From: Chrysophaeum taylorii
Lineage: Eukaryota; Sar; Pelagophyceae; Pelagomonadales; Pelagomonadaceae
Length of the DNA: 64,000 bases
Assembly (NCBI GenBank): GCA_029834535.1
Contig: JAQMWT010000126.1
Span: forward strand, 62,001 to 126,000
Direction of reading: 5' to 3'
Shown: positions 43,140-53,626 of the stretch, piece after piece
Layout of the letters: every line of letters starts with the position of its first letter
Position numbering within the stretch: the first letter of the stretch is position 1
Notes under the pieces: generated by a model
Databases searched by the model: none
The model's input: the letters and a program-made list of their open reading frames with translations, nothing else
What the model was told of the DNA's origin: nothing
Made by a program: the position numbers and the translations under genes

Positions 43140-44960
43140 GTCGCCCGTCCTTATGACCCCCAGCTAAGTTTGGTCACTCGCTTCAGTTTTTGGTCAATCC
43201 GTATCTTTTGGTTGACTAACCACTTGTACTGTTAGAGAGCAAACATAAGGGTTCGTCGTGACAAAACAAGGCCCGCCGTGATCAAGCTTTCAGCGGCTCT
43301 GCATGTCGTCGCGCTGTGGTGGTGACTCCGGAGCGTCCTTCGACTTCGAAACGAACACGGTATCGATGCGGGTTTCGTCGTCGCTCGGGTCGCGTGGTGG
43401 TGGAGTTAAACACGCCGACGTCGGTTGACCACGACGCCGAGAAAGAAAAACACAGAAGTCATCGCGCGCCCACCAGACGGTAAGAAGGTAAACGACCATG
43501 AGAGATCGCCGAGTACGCTGTCGCAGCTCAGAGCGCGCTTTAAAAAAATACGAGGGTAGTCCACTTTTCTCGACGACCTAATAACCAAGAGATGCTAAGT
43601 TCAGCACGTCTGTGTTCTCGATCGAGGCCGACTTGCAGCAGCATCTGATGTTCGACACGGGCGCCAAGTTTTAAGACGGCGCGTACAACAACAATATGGT
43701 TAACAACAGCGCGACAGCGCTGTCGTTCGAGTGCTATATGCGAGATCCAGCAGCTTTTTTATGTGCGTGCTGCTCGTTGTGATGTGCAAGTAGACAATAC
43801 CGTGACGTGTGTTGTTGTAAAAGGCACGCCTGCTCTCGGAACCTACGTGCCGACAAAAAAGATCCAGCTATCGCGCGAAGCACGAGGCCGTGTCGGTCCT
43901 CATCAAGGGCTGCTTTATGGAGGGCAAGTCAGGCGGCTCTTCTTTCTCGGCATATGCGTTTTTTCTCGTAGTACAGTGCTCGACGGTACAGCAGCAGCTC
44001 CCGGGGAGATCTTGCGGCGGGGCGGGGTGGTCGAGATCCTCGAGGAGGAGGAGGAGGATAAGGAGGTGTTCACTTACGGTCGTACGAGTTGTTTATGCAG
44101 GCGCAACGGCACGTGCTCGCGTTGCCGTTTTCCCACGTCCAAGCTGGACAGCTAACTCCTCCGGATCGGGCACGCGACGGTGAGGAACTCCTGAACGTGG
44201 GGTCCTGTACGGTCCCGCGCAAGTGCGGGACTACAATCTATCTTTGGGTGCTCCCTCCAGGAGGAGCGTTGCCTCTCGCAGTTTCTTCTCGAGGTCGTCG
44301 TCGTCGAGTTTCGCGTTTTAACTCGACCCCGAGTCGATTATTATCAAAGACGCGCTCCCTCTCGGAGAGAAGATTTTGGAATGGGGTGATCCGTCCGTCT
44401 CACGCAGACCATGTAATAAGTCTGGTGTCCGCCCATGTCCGCTTGTTGCTGCTGAAGAATGACGTACGACCACGGCAACACCACCGTGGTGAGTCGCGGT
44501 TTGGGTGCCTTCTACGAACGATGGAAGGTACGAGAATAAATGGGCCCAGCTTAAAGTAGTACGCCAAGCCGTGGGAAAAAAATCTGCTCTCGAGGCCGCT
44601 GCCCGCTCTCCTTGCGCGTATCGTCGCCGCGCTGTCTTAGGATGGATCTCCTTCTAAGGTTCATTTGGGGGGGTGCCCATGCCCATGCCCGTGCCCGTGC
44701 CCATGCCCATGCCGCGCGTGTAAGGCCACGGTAGTAGATTCTGCGTAGGTGCACCACGTAGCTCTCGTTTTTCAAGCATTATTTTCGCAAAACCAAAAGT
44801 GCTCACCTGGCCCCCTCAAAATGCCTCCCCTTAAGTTTGATTGTAAAAGCCAAAAAGTTTGTGGTCAAACTTCCAATTTTTTCAAGTAACTTGTTTAAAT
44901 TTATCCTTCTTAAGCATACATCAAATCTCGAGCAAACTCGAAAGAAAATTTTTCCGTAAT
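43140..44960 (+). mobile_element. Unidentified dispersed element, copy B
   Basis: This is the inverted partner of 13300-14990. It starts with CTAAGTTTGGTCACTCGC and ends amid AAGTTTGTGGTCAAACTTCC, so both ends carry the AGTTTGGTCA-type motif. The internal reading frames are broken in several places. A tract of CCCATGCCCATGCCCGTGCC near 44675-44715 is specific to this copy. It ends about 10 bases from the stop codon of the DUF4116 gene, so it probably supplies that gene's 3' untranslated and polyadenylation region. Confidence 0.6.
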
Positions 44961-44972
44961 AACTTCCCCTTA

Positions 44973-47879
44973 TTAGTAGTAGTCAGATTTAAAGAGGCGA
45001 AGGGAACGCAGCTTGAGGGCATCGTAGGCAAACTTCGTGCGATGGCGCGTCGCCCTGGCCGCCCGCAGGAGGAGCGCGTCGTTTTTGAGGTCGTCCGTGG
45101 CATACTTGAGCGCGAGACTATCACCCTCAACAGCCGCGAGGACGACGTCCTTGTCGTGCTTAAGGTCTGAATATTTGAGGGCGTGGCCGTCCTGGCGCAC
45201 GGCGGCGAGCGCAACATCTTTGTCTTTTTTGAGGTTCGCGCCCGCGTACTTCAACGAAAAGCCATGATTTCGAACCGCCGCGAGCACTACTTCTTTGTCG
45301 CTCTTAAATTTGTCGTTCGCGTGGAACAGGGCGTGACCGTTTTGACGGACCGCCGCGAGCACGATCTCCCTGTCGAGGTTTTTCGCGTACTCAAGAGCCG
45401 TCCCAGCGTCGCGAACCGCGGCGAGGACGATCTCTTTGTCTTCGCGAAGGGCCGCGTACGCGAGAGCTTGACCGCACCGCCGGACCGCGGCGAGCACGAC
45501 GCCCCTATCTCCGAGAAACTTGTCGGCGGCAAAACGAAGCGCCCACCCGCTCTGGCGCACGGCGGCGATCACGACCTCGCGGTCCGCTCTCAAAGTCCGT
45601 CCGGCGAACTTCAACAACCACCCTTTCTCCCGGACAGCCTCGAGAAAAAAGTTCCGGTCCCTCGTGAGTTCCGGACTCGCGTATTTCAGCGCCCTCGCGT
45701 CCTGAAGGACGGCGGCCAACACGACATCCTTGTCCTTCTTCAGCTCGAAGCTCGCGTACTCGAGCGCCGGCCAGTCGCGTCGAACGGCGGCCATCACGAC
45801 CTCCTTGTCGTTTCTGTAAGCGTCGCAGAACTGGAGCGCCAAACCGTCTAGTCTCACGGCCTCGAGCAGCGACATCTTCTTCTCGTCGTGCCGCCGTCGA
45901 TCCTCTGGCCACAACATTTCGCGCGTCGTTGTTGTCGTCCTCGGATTGTCGGGCTCCGTGATCTTCCACAACTTCACCACGGCGAGCGCGGAAGTCTCGC
46001 GATGTGTTGCGTTATTTTTGAAAACGGGCTCCTCGATCGGGTTTATAGGCTTCGTTTCCGCGAGCACGTCCATTTCACTGATGATGCTGCTGCTGCTGAA
46101 CGCGGGCTCGCTCGGGTTTATAGGCCAGACCTTCTCAACTAGCGCGTCCATTTTGCTGCTACTCAAGCTGCTGCTGCTGCTGCTGCTGGTGCTGAACACG
46201 GGCTCGTTTGGGTCGATGGGCCAACTCTCCTCGGCGAGCACCCTCAATTTGCTGCTACTCAAGCTGCTGAAAATGCTGCTGCTGCTGGTGCTGAACACGG
46301 GCTCGTTTGGGTCGATGGGCCAACTCTCCTCGGCGAGCACCCTCAATTTGCTGCTACTCAAGCTGCTGCTGCTGCTGCTGCTGGTGCTGAACACGGGCTC
46401 GTTCGGGTCGATGGGCCAACTCTCCTCGGCGAGCACCCTCAATTTGCTGCTACTCAAGCTGCTGAAAATGCTGCTGCTGGTGCTGAACACGGGCTCGTTT
46501 GGGTCGATCGGCCAACGCTCCTCAGCGAGCACGTCCATTTCACGGATGATGCTGCTGGTGGTGCTGCTGAACTCGACGAGCTTGGGGCCTACGGGAGCTT
46601 CAGTCTCGTCGGTCAATTCGGGCGCACTCTTCGGGACGATTGATGGAGCTTCGGTGATAGGCTGTTTCGTTGGCGCCAAGACAAAAACGCCAACGCTCCG
46701 TGCCGACTCATCACAAAACGATGTTTCGTTCGTCGCGATTCCCCGCTTCGCCGCGAATCTTACATTTCCAGGCTCAGCAGTTGACTCGGGCGGACCGCTC
46801 GATTCAACGACTGGGCCCCGATTCGCCACTGCCGATTTGAGCTCTTTTTCCGATTCCACCGACAGCGTTGGCTCGCAAGCCCTTTCCGGCCGCGTCGCTG
46901 CCGAAATCGAAACTTCCGAGGCCGCCTCCGAAGTGCCATCGCTCGTTTCGAGACGGTCCAGATCGTCAGCCCTCGATTCCCCGCCACGAGCCGTCGATTG
47001 CGCCTCGTCGTCACTTGATGCAAAAATCTGTTCTAGATCCTTCTCTAGCTCAGCCAACAGTGCGTCGTCGTCACCGTGCGTTGGCTCCTTCCAGCCACAA
47101 TCAAAGGCTGCCGAGGGCAGCTCGTCGCCGCTGGATTCAAGATGATCTGGGTCGCTGAACAGATCCAGCTCTGGGTCCCCGTCCAGCCCGGTCGTTGCCG
47201 TCGGCTTGGCTGGCTCGCAAAGCCTCACCTTATCCCCGCCACAATCCGACGCTGGCGCCTCGTCGCCACTGGATTCAAGATGGTCTGGGTCGCCGTTGAG
47301 ATCGGGGTCCAGCTCGGGGTTTCCGTCCAGATCGGTCCACGTCAGCTTGTTTGGCTCGCGAACCCTCTCCGCCGCGTAATAATCCGACACTGGCGACTCG
47401 TCACCACTCGAGTCTTCTGGATCACCGTCCAGTTCGGTCAGCTTGTCGCGAGCCCTCGCCTCTTTCCTCCTTGTCGCTTCCTTACCGCCACAATCTGTCG
47501 AGTCATCGCTCGATTCAAGCTGTTCCGGATCCCTCTCGCGAGTTCTCGAAGAGTCGCCGCCAAAAATCTCTACTAAATCCTCGTCGTCGCCGCCGGACTC
47601 CTTGATTTTAAACTCCGATGACGGCGCCGTCTCGCCGATCCAAGTGCCGACTTGGGAACATATCCGCGACCCAACGTACGCCGCAACGATCGAGCCCGCG
47701 ACCGGCGCGCCGACCGCCGCAGCAACCGCCGCGCCGACCGAGACGCCCAAAGCGCCGACCACTTCGCGCCGTTCGTGCTCGACCCTCACGCGCTCACGTT
47801 TTTGTGTCGACCCGGGGCCGCGAGAGGTCGCCTCCGCGCGCCGCCCTCCCCGGCGCTTCCGGAGAAGATTCGCCTCCAT
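44973..47879 (-). CDS. DUF4116 repeat protein (968 aa)
   Basis: Domains in order: a basic N-terminus (1-40); a Gly/Ala-rich hydrophobic stretch of about 40 residues (GALGVSVGAAVAAAVGAPVA) that could insert in a membrane; a long acidic Asp/Glu/Ser region (90-440); four to five copies of a 40-residue unit (WPIDPNEPVFSTSSS, about 445-610) with variable Ser runs; and about eleven DUF4116 repeats (DKEVVLAAVRQNGHALKYAS type, about 665-965). DUF4116 repeats are abundant in algae, other protists and some giant viruses. Their function is unknown and they are probably helical scaffolds. The start ATG precedes ANLLRKRRGG. One uninterrupted frame of 2.9 kb. It stops at the edge of transposon copy B. Confidence 0.85.
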   Translation of the reverse strand: MEANLLRKRRGGRRAEATSRGPGSTQKRERVRVEHERREVVGALGVSVGAAVAAAVGAPVAGSIVAAYVGSRICSQVGTWIGETAPSSEFKIKESGGDDEDLVEIFGGDSSRTRERDPEQLESSDDSTDCGGKEATRRKEARARDKLTELDGDPEDSSGDESPVSDYYAAERVREPNKLTWTDLDGNPELDPDLNGDPDHLESSGDEAPASDCGGDKVRLCEPAKPTATTGLDGDPELDLFSDPDHLESSGDELPSAAFDCGWKEPTHGDDDALLAELEKDLEQIFASSDDEAQSTARGGESRADDLDRLETSDGTSEAASEVSISAATRPERACEPTLSVESEKELKSAVANRGPVVESSGPPESTAEPGNVRFAAKRGIATNETSFCDESARSVGVFVLAPTKQPITEAPSIVPKSAPELTDETEAPVGPKLVEFSSTTSSIIREMDVLAEERWPIDPNEPVFSTSSSIFSSLSSSKLRVLAEESWPIDPNEPVFSTSSSSSSSLSSSKLRVLAEESWPIDPNEPVFSTSSSSIFSSLSSSKLRVLAEESWPIDPNEPVFSTSSSSSSSLSSSKMDALVEKVWPINPSEPAFSSSSIISEMDVLAETKPINPIEEPVFKNNATHRETSALAVVKLWKITEPDNPRTTTTTREMLWPEDRRRHDEKKMSLLEAVRLDGLALQFCDAYRNDKEVVMAAVRRDWPALEYASFELKKDKDVVLAAVLQDARALKYASPELTRDRNFFLEAVREKGWLLKFAGRTLRADREVVIAAVRQSGWALRFAADKFLGDRGVVLAAVRRCGQALAYAALREDKEIVLAAVRDAGTALEYAKNLDREIVLAAVRQNGHALFHANDKFKSDKEVVLAAVRNHGFSLKYAGANLKKDKDVALAAVRQDGHALKYSDLKHDKDVVLAAVEGDSLALKYATDDLKNDALLLRAARATRHRTKFAYDALKLRSLRLFKSDYY

Positions 47880-49119
47880 TCCTTACCCTCTTTGTGGCAA
47901 TTTCTGACTGGCGTAGTGGTTGAGGATATAAATCCAACCCAGTAATAATAATTAATTATAACCCCCCTCAAATCAAATCAAGTCAAATCAAATCCTTAGG
48001 TCGAAAAACTAGCCCTCTCGAAGAAGAGAGGGTGTGCCGAAAAGCTCTTCGGGTGTGATTAATGCGTTGGCGAAACCGTATTCACCAGCTCAGTATATCA
48101 GTATATTGCATACTAAACGGATCGCAAGAAACGGGAAGTTCAATGTGCGTCCCGTTTGTTGGTGGCTACGGTGGTGTTCTTCCGCATTTTCTTTTTGCTT
48201 CCTAGAAAGAGATGTTACCTATAGGACGCGAGAGTGCTTCGGGTGTTCTGCCGTATTTTCTTTTCACTGCTTCGGACGTCCTCCGTTTTTACTCGCGGCG
48301 ACATAATCCATGAAACGTCGATCATCTTTGTTGGTTGTGGTAAGGGGAAGGCCAGATTTCGTGCATTCCGCGGAGAGATTCCCGCCGCCGGATTTACGCG
48401 GGAAAACGAAAGAGGCACAAGCAAGTTCCTTTGAAAAGGAACTGGTACTCGAGCGTCCTCGCCCAGGAGTGGCATGGCGAAGAGAAAGTGTACAAGCGCG
48501 CTGTTGATGCGTGGAAGCGCTTATGGCGTCTTCGAGACGATGGCTTTCTCGAGCGCGAAGAACGTGCGGTCCGTCGCGACAAAAGATGGGGCGCTTGCGG
48601 GCCGCTCGTCGTTAAGCTGGTGCCGCCGGCGACGAGGATGCGGCGATGCTGCGTGAGCGTCAACGTGAGCGTATAGCAATTGCACAGCGGAGTGATGATC
48701 GTCTAGAAGACGCGCGCGCCGGCGACGAGGACGCGATGTGCGCGCTCGAGGACGAACGCGAGGCTGGTCGTCTGCGCCACGCCGTATGCCGCAAGAGTCG
48801 CAGGGAAGGTGCTAAACGAGCTGGAGGCTGCGATGTGAGCGGGAACGCGAGGCCGCCCGTCGAAGAATCACGAGCGAGCGCCCGATGCTACAAAGAAACA
48901 AGCTGATGCTGGTACCGAGTCCGCAATTTTGGCGTTGGACCGCGAGCGCGAAGCGCAGCGTGCGCGCATGCGTCGTCTTCGTCGCGAACGTATGGACAAA
49001 TTCCTCGAGTACGCGGCGGAGGACGCAACAAGATTTGGCGACCTCGACAACGAGGAAAGCGCTTTCTTCGTTTCTTCGCGACAATCTTCCAACATCCCTT
49101 TCGTTTCTCGTACTGTCGC
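47880..49119. other. Unassigned; Arg/Glu-rich frame fragments
   Basis: Pieces in different plus-strand frames (RERQRERIAIAQRSDDRLED near 48650; REREAQRARMRRLRRERM near 48950) look like parts of one charged helical protein interrupted several times. The last frame runs into the Copia 2 LTR near 49120. Such Arg/Glu-rich segments occur in some Helitron-associated proteins, but this is too weak to assign. Confidence 0.35.
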
Positions 49120-49282
49120 GATGGATACGTTCTTATGGTAAAGGAATACGAAAGGGGAGAATCGATACAAGAAACGATTCTACAAGATACGTAGATAGGG
49201 GTAAGTGTCATAGCTTCCACGCACAGGTGCCGGAAAAGAAAGAAAAAGGAGCAAGGGTAGTGTCGTGGTGTCATGATGTGTC

Positions 49283-49302
49283 TTTAAATGTCGACTGCTA
49301 AG
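49283..49302 (-). mobile_element. 20-bp micro-insertion of the LINE 3' end
   Basis: TTTAAATGTCGACTGCTAAG is the exact 3' end of the LINE (minus strand CTTAGCAGTCGACATTTAAA). It is flanked by ATGTGTC at 49276-49282 and 49303-49309, or 8 bp if one base is shared. It is a retroposition event truncated to about 20 bases, inside Copia 2. Confidence 0.7.
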
Positions 49303-49990
49303 ATGTGTCATATTAACGTGGAAAGTAGCAAGAATATGGAAGAAGATGACATAAGGTTGCATGAATCAGCAAGTGAGAAAGCGGGCGCGAAGGCGAAAGA
49401 AGAGATGAGTCTCAGGGCTTCGAGTCAAAATATCGCTTAAGTTGTCCAGGCGTGGGATGTGCTGTAGATTCATTATCCCATTGCGGTGGTATGCCGCCGC
49501 GATGGACGCGAGAATATATGGATTCCTGGAGCAATAGGAAATGAAATGAGCTAGCGTAAAGACAATAGCCGGAGGTTGAATGGCGGTCATCAGGGTTATC
49601 AGCCCAACTGGAGTCGGAGTATCCACAGAGAAGAAGGTCAGAGTTGCGGCCAAGAACGAGGGCAAGATCTTGAGTGCCATTGAGATACCGAAGACAGCGG
49701 CTGGTTGCATGCCAATGAGACTTGCCAGGGTTAATGTGCACACTGATTAGTAGTCCACGTAATGTCAGGGCGTGTCATCACAGAAACAAACAACCAACAA
49801 TGCGACGAGATGGGATACGAATCATGAAGGAAGCATTGTTCTGGGGAGCCATTAGGGGGACAGTCTGCAGCAGAAAGACGAAGACCTTTCGGAGTCGGTG
49901 TGGGTTCTGGTTTCGTGGGTCAATAGCAAGAGTGCGACGTGCGTAAGCCAACATAAGTTCGCAGGTCATCCTAACTACTAATCGACAGAT

Positions 49991-50271
49991 GTTTGTTTGT
50001 TTGTTTGTTGTTTGTTTGTTTGTTTGTTTGTTTGTTTGTTTGTTTGTTTGTTTGTTTGTTTGTTTGTTTGTTTGTTTGTTTGTTTGTTTGTTTGTTTGTT
50101 TGTTTGTTTGTTTGTTTGTTTGTTTGTTTGTTTGTTTGTTTGTTTGTTTGTTTGTTTGTTTGTTTGTTTGTTTGTTTGTTTGTTTGTTTGTTTGTTTGTT
50201 TGTTTGTTTGTTTGTTTGTTTGTTTGTTTGTTTGTTTGTTTGTTTGTTTGTTTGTTTGTTTGTTTGTTTGT
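49991..50271. repeat. (TTTG)n microsatellite, about 70 units
   Basis: The tract lies between the Helitron 5' end and the LINE 3' end (TCTTTAAATGTCGACTGCTA from 50271). In LINE sense it is a (CAAA)n tail. It equals the short GACA/AACA tails of the other copies, greatly expanded. Long Cys/Leu/Phe/Val frames across it are artefacts. Confidence 0.95.
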
Positions 50272-51545
50272 CTTTAAATGTCGACTGCTAAGAGGGGGGG
50301 GAGGCATGAAGGATGTGGGTGGGTTTGTGGGGTAGGAGGGATGTGCCTGACGGGCGGAGATAAGTACGCGGGACCTAGTCGGGGTCATCGCCGAGTCGTG
50401 GGGCAGGCGAAGAGAGGACGGGCCCCACCCGTAGGTCGTACGCATGCTGCCGCCGGACGTATGTGCGACAAAGGGTGACGTCCTGCTGGGATCGGGCGGC
50501 CTGGGCGGGGTTCCCCGAGGCGGCGACATGGGTGAGGGCGGTGAGGGCACAGCGAGCCCGGCCTAATGCGTTGGCGATCCCCCACTCACGGTAGATGCGG
50601 CGAGTTTTTTTTGGGCCGCCTTTGCCTCTGTGTTCAAAGTTGGCGCAGCCGCTTGCCACCCAGGTTCGCGCAGCGATGCGCTCTGCGCATGTTTGGGCGA
50701 GAGCGTGGCACGCCGCGCTGGCCTCACCGAAGGCACCAAAGACAAGGCCGGCGACGGTGCCGTAGCTACGTAGCCGCTGTTCGACAGGGCCCAAGAAGCC
50801 AGGCGGTGGGGCTGTACCCAGCTGGGGGATGATGGCGTCGATGCCGCGGGCGTGAGCGAGGTATTCGGAGTGGACTTGCGCTGCGCGCCGATCGACAGGC
50901 GACGGGTGGGAGGGATGGAATGGGCGGTATAGAACGAACCCCATGCATGTGACTCGGGTTTTGATGTCGTAGAGTTGCTCCTTGTTGTCGAGCGTGGTGA
51001 GGATGTCTGGGACGACTTGACGGCGGGCGAGATTGCCTCGGTACCGGCCGTAGAGGCGCGTGCGAATGGTAGGGGCGACGACGTCAGCAAAGATGCCGAA
51101 AACCTCGGACAGGGCTGGGATGCCGGCCTCTTTGACGCTGCCGTGGACGCAGTCGAGCTGGCCGTCATGCCAGGTGGTCCGCGCTCCTCCGCGGTTGACA
51201 AGGTTGGCCTGCGTGAGAAGCACCTTGCCGTGAGCGTCGAGAACGACGTCAGTGCCCAGAATGCGAGTGCCCACGAGGCCCAAACAAGCTGGAGAGGGGT
51301 AGCCAAAGTACTGGGCACACATCTCAGCCCAGCAGCGGTTGGGGATTTGAAGGGCAGAGCTGGGCCACGAGCTGATGAACGTGGTCGAGAAGCGATCCCA
51401 TGAGGACGCCGCTACTCGAAGTGCTTCGGTGATGGGAAGGGTGGCCGCAAGGCGCTGGAGTGCAGTGGCCCGAGCTGTCTCGTGCTGGGAGGTTACTACT
51501 ACCTGGTTAGAGGACGCTGGAGTTGGGGTATGAGCACGGGTGTCG
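50272..51545 (-). mobile_element. 5'-truncated LINE with PD-(D/E)XK-like C-terminal domain, in Helitron H4
   Basis: This is the longest copy of the LINE 3' part. Its minus-strand frame 51322-50375 (315 codons, open at the truncated 5' side) reads ...RRQVVPDILTTLDNKEQLYDIKTRVTC..., with PD and D-x-K spaced as in restriction-like (PD-(D/E)XK) nucleases. GPVEQRLRSYGTVAGLVFGA then FGEASAACHAL follow, a block I associate with protist reverse-transcriptase proteins. R2- and NeSL-type LINEs use such a nuclease to nick the target. The reverse transcriptase itself is missing here. The frame is intact where present. The 5' junction with the Helitron is near 51545. Confidence 0.7.
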
Positions 51546-53440
51546 CCCGATTCAGGGTAAGGATCAGGTAGGCCCGCGAGCCAGCCATTGATCTTCTAAG
51601 CCGTCCACGGCGACCTCGCAGACTATTTCCACGACCCGCGGCGGCTCTTTTAGCCAGCGCGCCATTCTCACGCCCCGTCGAAACGATGTTGTCGATGCTG
51701 ACAACGCGCGCATGACCGCGGCCTTTTTTTTTCCCGGAGACGAGGTGTCGGAGTTCTTTTAGGCAGACTAGGTTGGGTCGGAAGACGACGCCTCGCTCTT
51801 TACAGTCGAGTTTTCGACTCCCTGACAACCAACGGCATGCTGACTTTGAGCGCGAGCTTAAGGTCTTCGCAACCTCGACCCGTCGCACGGCCACTGCAAC
51901 GGTACCAGATACGTGATCGATCGTGTCGTTGTCACCGAGGCTCCTCCAACCTGTATCCCTTAAGGCCCGCCGACGCCAAACGATCAACAAGAGCCAGGGC
52001 CAGACGCCCCGCGAGATCGGCGTCCTCTTGCCCACAAGCCCGTCTTCTGCCACGTCCAGCTGCTCTACGTGGCTCTCTGTCGATCGGCATCCCCGAGGAG
52101 ATATACTCATCTGAGTCGACGACTCCACCCTACCTCACACGTGCTGCGCAATATCGACCGATAAGCCCCCTCCCGGCGTCTACACGCGCACTATAGGTGA
52201 ACTATAACTGGGACAAGGTGAATTTACTGGGGTTAGAGACTGGGATTAGGTGTATATAGTGACCAGGTAAACTTACTTACTGGGACCAGGTGAGCTTACT
52301 GGGGGTTTTAGAGTAAACTCAAAGTTTAGCGGCGTTTGCGGATCAAAGCAGCTTAGATTGGCGGAGGCGAGAGCGACGAGCTCGAAGGAGTGGGTGTGAG
52401 GACGAGTGGGTTTGCGCCGAACTTACTGGGGTTAGAGATTGGGACTAGGTGAACTTACTGGCCTGCACTTGTCAACAACTAAAACAATGCGCAACACAAC
52501 TGTGCAGCAAGCTTGTAGCTGCACGTGTCACCAGATTTTTCCAGAATCGTCAAGATAGATCTACCAGTTGCAACAAGCTTGGTTGCAATTTCTAACAGAA
52601 ACGTCGAAGTGAGCACAGGCTTTCTGAGCCTCTTTAGGTTTTGTAGGCGAATAGCAACATAAGCCAGGAGAAAATAAGTATCAACACCTCCTCGAGTCTG
52701 CGTATTTTGCGCAAGGTTCCCTAGATATTGCGGCCGGTAAAATTTTCCAACTCGAACGAACAACATTGCAGCAGCCAAGAGTAATGATGGCATTCAGGCA
52801 TCCAGGTCACTCGAGATAAAGCTTCGCTAAAGCTTCGCGTAATGTGCACAAACAATGCTGCCGTCATCCATGCGAGGTTCCGTCAAATTGCAGCACGTAG
52901 TACGAGGCAATGTGCCTGGATATGCGTGGGAGCAACACAGGGATATGCTACACAAAGGGGGGGGGGGGAGGAACACGTAATGAACTAACAGACGAAAACT
53001 AACATGCTTGACATACAAGGAATGACAAGAGGGTCGGAGGAGACAGAATCAACAGGTTGGTCGGCTAACTTTGCGTGTGCAGTTTCGGGGCTTTGTGGTA
53101 AAATGGTATCGGATACATTGGTTGGTGCCGTTGTATTTGGGCTTTGTGGTATGGTGTTGGATTTATCGGTTGGTGCCGTGCGAGTTTCTGTTGGTGATAA
53201 AACGGTATCGGATACGCGTGGGTTGTGGTTGTTGTATTTGGGCTATTGGGGTAATGTGTTGGACGTATTATTTGGTGGATGTAGGGGTATGGTGTTGGAC
53301 GTATTGGTTCCATGATGGCCTTTCCTTTTTCGACCTTGCTTAAGAAGTTTCGCCGGGGCAGTACGTAAGAATGGCTCGGCTCGCGCGATGGGGTGATCAG
53401 TCCCGGTGGTGAAGCCGGCACATTCTTATTAAACACAGGG

Positions 53441-53626
<186 letters not shown>

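Larger units (their letters stand above)
49969..52471 (+). mobile_element. Helitron copy H4, complete ends, inserted in Copia 2
   Basis: The copy begins TCCTAACTACTAATCGACAG and ends ACTTACTGGCCTGCACTTG. The flanking bases are A (49968) and T (52472), with no duplication, the classic Helitron A/T insertion. The terminal CTTG differs from the canonical CTRR, and no strong hairpin precedes it. The helicase C-terminal remnant lies at about 51600-52190 on the plus strand (TINKSQGQTPREIGVLLPTS), followed by GTGAACTTACTGG-type subterminal repeats to the end. Between the 5' end and the helicase lies a LINE in opposite orientation with an expanded TTTG tail. It is the best-defined copy for setting the family's boundaries. 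Confidence 0.85.

Noticed and set aside
48431-49141. N-terminal Helitron protein from Arg/Glu-rich segments
   Set aside because: Charged low-complexity text alone is not diagnostic, and no Rep motifs are present.
49989-50335. Long open frames rich in Cys, Leu, Phe and Val, or Asn/Lys/Gln/Thr on the other strand
   Set aside because: They are translations of the (TTTG)n microsatellite and have no coding character.
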